A DNA stretch of 64,000 nucleotides from the NCBI GenBank assembly GCA_021234155.1, contig JAJEKV010000030.1:4320050-4384049 (forward strand), in the 5' to 3' direction. The DNA is from Isoetes taiwanensis (lineage: Eukaryota; Streptophyta; Lycopodiopsida; Isoetales; Isoetaceae). The position numbers were made by a program, and so were the translations under genes. The notes under the pieces were generated by a model. The model was not told the origin of the DNA. It saw only the letters and a list, made by a program, of their open reading frames with translations, and searched no databases. Each line of letters opens with the position of its first letter. Within the stretch, counting starts at the first letter, position 1. Shown here piece by piece: positions 60,990-64,000 of the stretch.

Positions 60990-62676
60990 ACTCTGAATAA
61001 TGTTTTTATTGAGATGTATGAAAAGTTTGGAGCTCTGGATGCTGCATATGAAGTATTTTGCACAACCAAACGGAATGTATTTTCTTGGAATATTATGCTT
61101 GGGGCATGCATATGGTGTGAAAGCTTGGACTGTGCGAGAACTTTCTTTAATGACACGCCAAAGCCTGATATAATCTCGTGGAATGCAATGCTTGCAGCCT
61201 TTGCTCAGAGTGGCAATTTAGAGGAATCCAAAGCATTGTTCAAGAAAATGCCCTTTCGTGATTTGATCTCCTGGAATACAATGATTGCAGCGTATGTTGG
61301 AAGTGGGTATTGTTCTGAAGTTCTCCAATGTTTTGAGAAAATGCTGCTGGAATACGTAATACCAGACAAGTACAGTTATTCCACTGTCCTTAATGCATGT
61401 ACAGGTCTTGCCATAGATGCTCTAAGAACAGGTATGAGGATTCACGATTGCATTGTGCTTTCGCGGATTGGACACAGATATTACCATTGGAAATGCCCTA
61501 ATAAATATGTATGGAAAGTGTGGAAGTGTGGAAAGCAGTCGGAGAGCATTTGACACTATCCATCAACATGATGCAATATCTTGGACTACTATGTTTTCAG
61601 CATCCGTTCAGAGTGGATATGTTGATGAGGTTTTCCAATTGTTTCACAAAATGATTGATGCAGGTATTTTACTGGATGATTTTAGCTATGTTACCATTCC
61701 CAATGCATGTTGTAATGCAAATAATGTAACCAGAGGTAGAACTTTGCATGAAACTATCATATGTCGAGTGATTCCTGCATTATTTTGAGCAACGCACTTG
61801 TAAATTTTTATGGAAAGTGTGAGAGCCTTGTAGATGCACACAGAGTATTTGATAAGATGCCTGAAGATGATATAGCATCATGGAACGCCATTCTAGTAGC
61901 CCATTCGAAATTGGCAAGTCTGGAAGATGCATGCACACTTTTTTTTTAGATTCCTGAACACAATGTGGTTTCGTAGAATGTTCTGATTGCATACAGAGAA
62001 TAGTTCTGCGTTTGAAGCCATCCAATTATTTTGGAAATTGCAGTTAGAAGGAATAGTGCCTGATAAAATCACATATCTCAATGTATTAGGTGCATCCGGG
62101 GACTTGATAGACATAGTTGAGGGTGAGATTATACATGACCAGATTTCACGAAGTGTTTATAGCTCTGACATTGCTATTGGCAGCAGTCTTATTAATATGT
62201 ATGGAAAATATGGACATGTAGATGCTCCAAGAATTGTGTTTGAAATAATGCCTTGGCATAATGTGGTCTCCTGGAGTTCAATACTTGCAGCCTATTCACA
62301 AAATGGATGGGAACATGAAGCCCTGAGCCTCTTCGAACAGATGCAAGTGCATCATCTGTTGCCGAATGGAGTGTCTCTCTTAAGTATACTTGCAGCATGT
62401 AGCCATGTGGGGCTGGTTGATGAGGCCTGCCATTTGTTTCTTTCTATATATCAGATACATAACATTTTACCAACGTTGGAACATCAACAATGCTTAGTAG
62501 ATCTTCTTGGACGCACAGGTAGTTTGTATGAAGCAGCGACTTTCATTGAAAGCATGATGTCTAACTATGTATTGACAGTTTGGACACTTTTGTTGAATTA
62601 TTGTAAAAGCTCTAGGAACATAAAGTTGGCAGGTAATATTGAGGGCTTTCTTTCCGGCCCAATTCTCGCACATTAG
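60990..62676 (+). pseudogene. PLS-type PPR protein gene, frameshifted
   Basis: Consecutive pentatricopeptide motifs run through the region (SWNAMLAAFAQSGNLEESKA, GNALINMYGKCGSVESSRRA, SWSSILAAYSQNGWEHEALS). They are followed by the E-domain-like ending VWTLLLNYCKSSRNIKLA. PPR proteins bind organellar RNA; PLS-E types act mostly in C-to-U editing. No DYW domain follows. The frame is broken near 61480 and 61780 by shifts, at 61949 by a TAG after an 8-base T run, and at 61976 by a TAG. The 5' end lacks a clear organelle-targeting start. It is intronless, as is usual for the family. It may be a pseudogene, or damaged by sequence indels. Confidence 0.85.
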
Positions 62677-62679
62677 AAG

Positions 62680-63020
62680 TCCCTAACAACAAAAGGCATC
62701 CTTGTCTGCAGCTGGTTTCTGCTTCAGCCAGCGCAACTCCATAGAAACGTTGCAGTGGTAAAATTAAAGCTATTTGGGGTCACCTTGCCTTTGCAACATC
62801 TATAGTGGCATTTCTTTCAGCCCATTCAAAAGCTTTATTTCGCTGGCATTCCTCTCTCTGGTGTCACTTTTCTATACAGGGGTAAGCCATTTTATGATTA
62901 TTACTTATTATGCTTTGGTTTGATGATATATCAAACTGTTTAAAATCAATTCTTGAGATTTAAGTTTCTCTATCTAATGCATGGAATAGATGAGTAGAAA
63001 TATAAGTTTTGCTGTGATTT
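62680..63020. other. Spacer between the PPR and UPF3 segments
   Basis: An ordinary intergenic or intronic stretch. Earlier UPF3 exons were looked for here and were not recognised. Confidence 0.3.
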
Positions 63021-63034
63021 AAATAGTTGGAGGA

Positions 63035-63779
63035 ACATGGATGGTAATGAAGGGTTGGCTATGATTGGTATTTGGCATCAGAAGCACTCTCGGGCGTATA
63101 TCAATTTCATAAGCCCATAAGATATTTTCAACTTTTATGATGACTTCAAAGGTCACGTATTTGTTAACGGAAGAGGTACTAAAATTGCTTGTTAATTCTG
63201 AAGTTCATGAAAGGAAAAAATCTAATTTCACAGTCTTGCAATGCTTGATAGGTGCACAGTGGTTCAAAGCAATTGTGGAATATGCTCCTTATCAACGAGT
63301 GCCAGAGTTGCGTCCAAAGAAGGATACAAAGGAAGGAGCTATTTACAAAGGCAGGGCTTTACTTGTTCCTTAACTCTCACATTTTTCCCTTCGAACAGTA
63401 TCCAGGATTACATATAATAGTTGCGATTAAAAAAATCTCTGATTCTTCTTTTGTTTCGAGTCCAGACCCAGACTATCTGGAGTTTCTAGATCTCATTGCG
63501 AAATCAACGGAATTGCTTCCAAGTGCTGAGATACAGTTGGAAAGGAGGGAAGCAGAGAAAGCAGCTCTTATAGGTTTGATAATTACTCTGTCATCTTTCT
63601 ACAATTTATCTTGTGAGAACTGTCTTGCATATGGGACTTTGACTGATTGGCCAACCATACCAGCAGCTGCTGGAGGTGCAAAAGACTCGGTTGTTGTGAC
63701 ACCTCTGATGGAGTATGTACGGCAAAGAAGAGCGGCAAAAGCTATGCTACAGGCAGTTATATGTTGCCTAGCCCATTGA
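63035..63779 (+). pseudogene. UPF3 (nonsense-mediated decay factor), partial and damaged
   Basis: Four exon blocks follow the Smg4/UPF3 domain. The first (about 63035-63175) has KHSRAYINF...FYDDFKGHVFVNGRG. The second (63252-63350) has AQWFKAIVEYAPYQRVPELR and PKKDTKEGAIYK. The third (63466-63573) has DPDYLEFLDLIAKSTELLPS and AEIQLERREAEKA. The fourth (63664 onward) has DSVVVTPLMEYVRQRRAAKA. UPF3 links exon-junction complexes to UPF2 in mRNA surveillance. In block 1 the expected PED reads P-stop-D (TAA at 63109), and the YDWF region upstream is shortened and out of frame. Introns are retained, so this is not a retrocopy. The donor after exon 2 is GC (63351), and block 4 would also need a GC donor (63754). 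The N-terminus is missing and the rest may continue beyond the window. Confidence 0.85.
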
Positions 63780-64000
63780 ACAAATTAATAACACACAGTA
63801 TTAGCAATTCTGCGAGTTGGCTCTTACCTTTTACAAGTGGTATACACTCTGTTCTACAGCTTTTTAACACTTAGGACGGCAAGAGCATTTATTCTTGCTA
63901 TACATGAACGTTTAGAAGTCTAGATTGCGAGCCAATATTGCTATTCTCACAAGCATTTACATGCATATTTCAGGTTCAATTGAATCTTCTAATTGGTCAT
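63780..64000 (+). other. Right edge, possible UPF3 intron
   Basis: No coding block was recognised. If the UPF3 segment continues, this is intronic sequence after the fourth block. Confidence 0.3.

Noticed and set aside
1-64000. CRISPR arrays, rRNA and tRNA genes
   Set aside because: No regular spaced repeat array, rRNA-like block or convincing cloverleaf was seen. tRNAs could be missed by eye, and tRNAscan would decide.

Overview
The window is nuclear plant DNA. It holds a 29-exon clathrin heavy chain gene with short GT-AG introns, an organelle-type PPR gene, a UPF3 exon set, an ABC1-kinase remnant and many decayed LINE retrotransposons. The PPR style, LINEs ending in (TAA)n or (ATTCT)n, and gene-poor AT-rich spacers fit a seed-free land plant such as a fern. 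That lineage is an inference; the plant origin is not in doubt.

Layout. 0-8 kb: two minus-strand LINE remnants, separated by an inverted-repeat composite (2466-4320) that encloses a small spliced gene of unknown function. 8-12.5 kb: AT-rich spacer and the clathrin upstream region. 12.7-21.25 kb: the complete clathrin heavy chain gene, plus strand. 21-28 kb: spacer with hairpins, short tandem repeats and LINE 3' ends. 28.4-32.7 kb: the most unusual locus. It has a TATA box, an ATG, GT-AG introns and a broken coding sequence resembling a ParB-like domain followed by a circularly permuted DNA methyltransferase. A set of GATCGCG/CGCGATC palindromes lies around and inside it. 33-43.2 kb: LINE 3' fragments with (ATTCT)n tails, an ABC1/UbiB kinase remnant (36.3-37.2 kb), and a nearly full-length but broken LINE (39-43 kb) with ORF1, endonuclease, RT and a (TAA)n tail. 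43-57 kb: gene-poor DNA with local duplications, a Mutator-type MITE with a clean 9-bp target duplication, and a duplicated TATA/leader segment. 58-64 kb: an intronless MED26/TFIIS-N-like ORF, a small secreted-peptide ORF, a frameshifted PPR gene and a damaged UPF3 segment running into the right edge.

A recurring theme is single-base indels. Five kinds of coding sequence (clathrin, ParB/MTase-like, PPR, ABC1K, LINE ORFs) carry 1-nt insertions or deletions, several of them in short homopolymers, while splice sites and conserved residues stay intact. Clathrin heavy chain is normally essential, so residual assembly indels are a serious alternative to true pseudogenisation and should be settled before any copy is called dead. 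The premature stop in UPF3 is a substitution and is better evidence of real decay.
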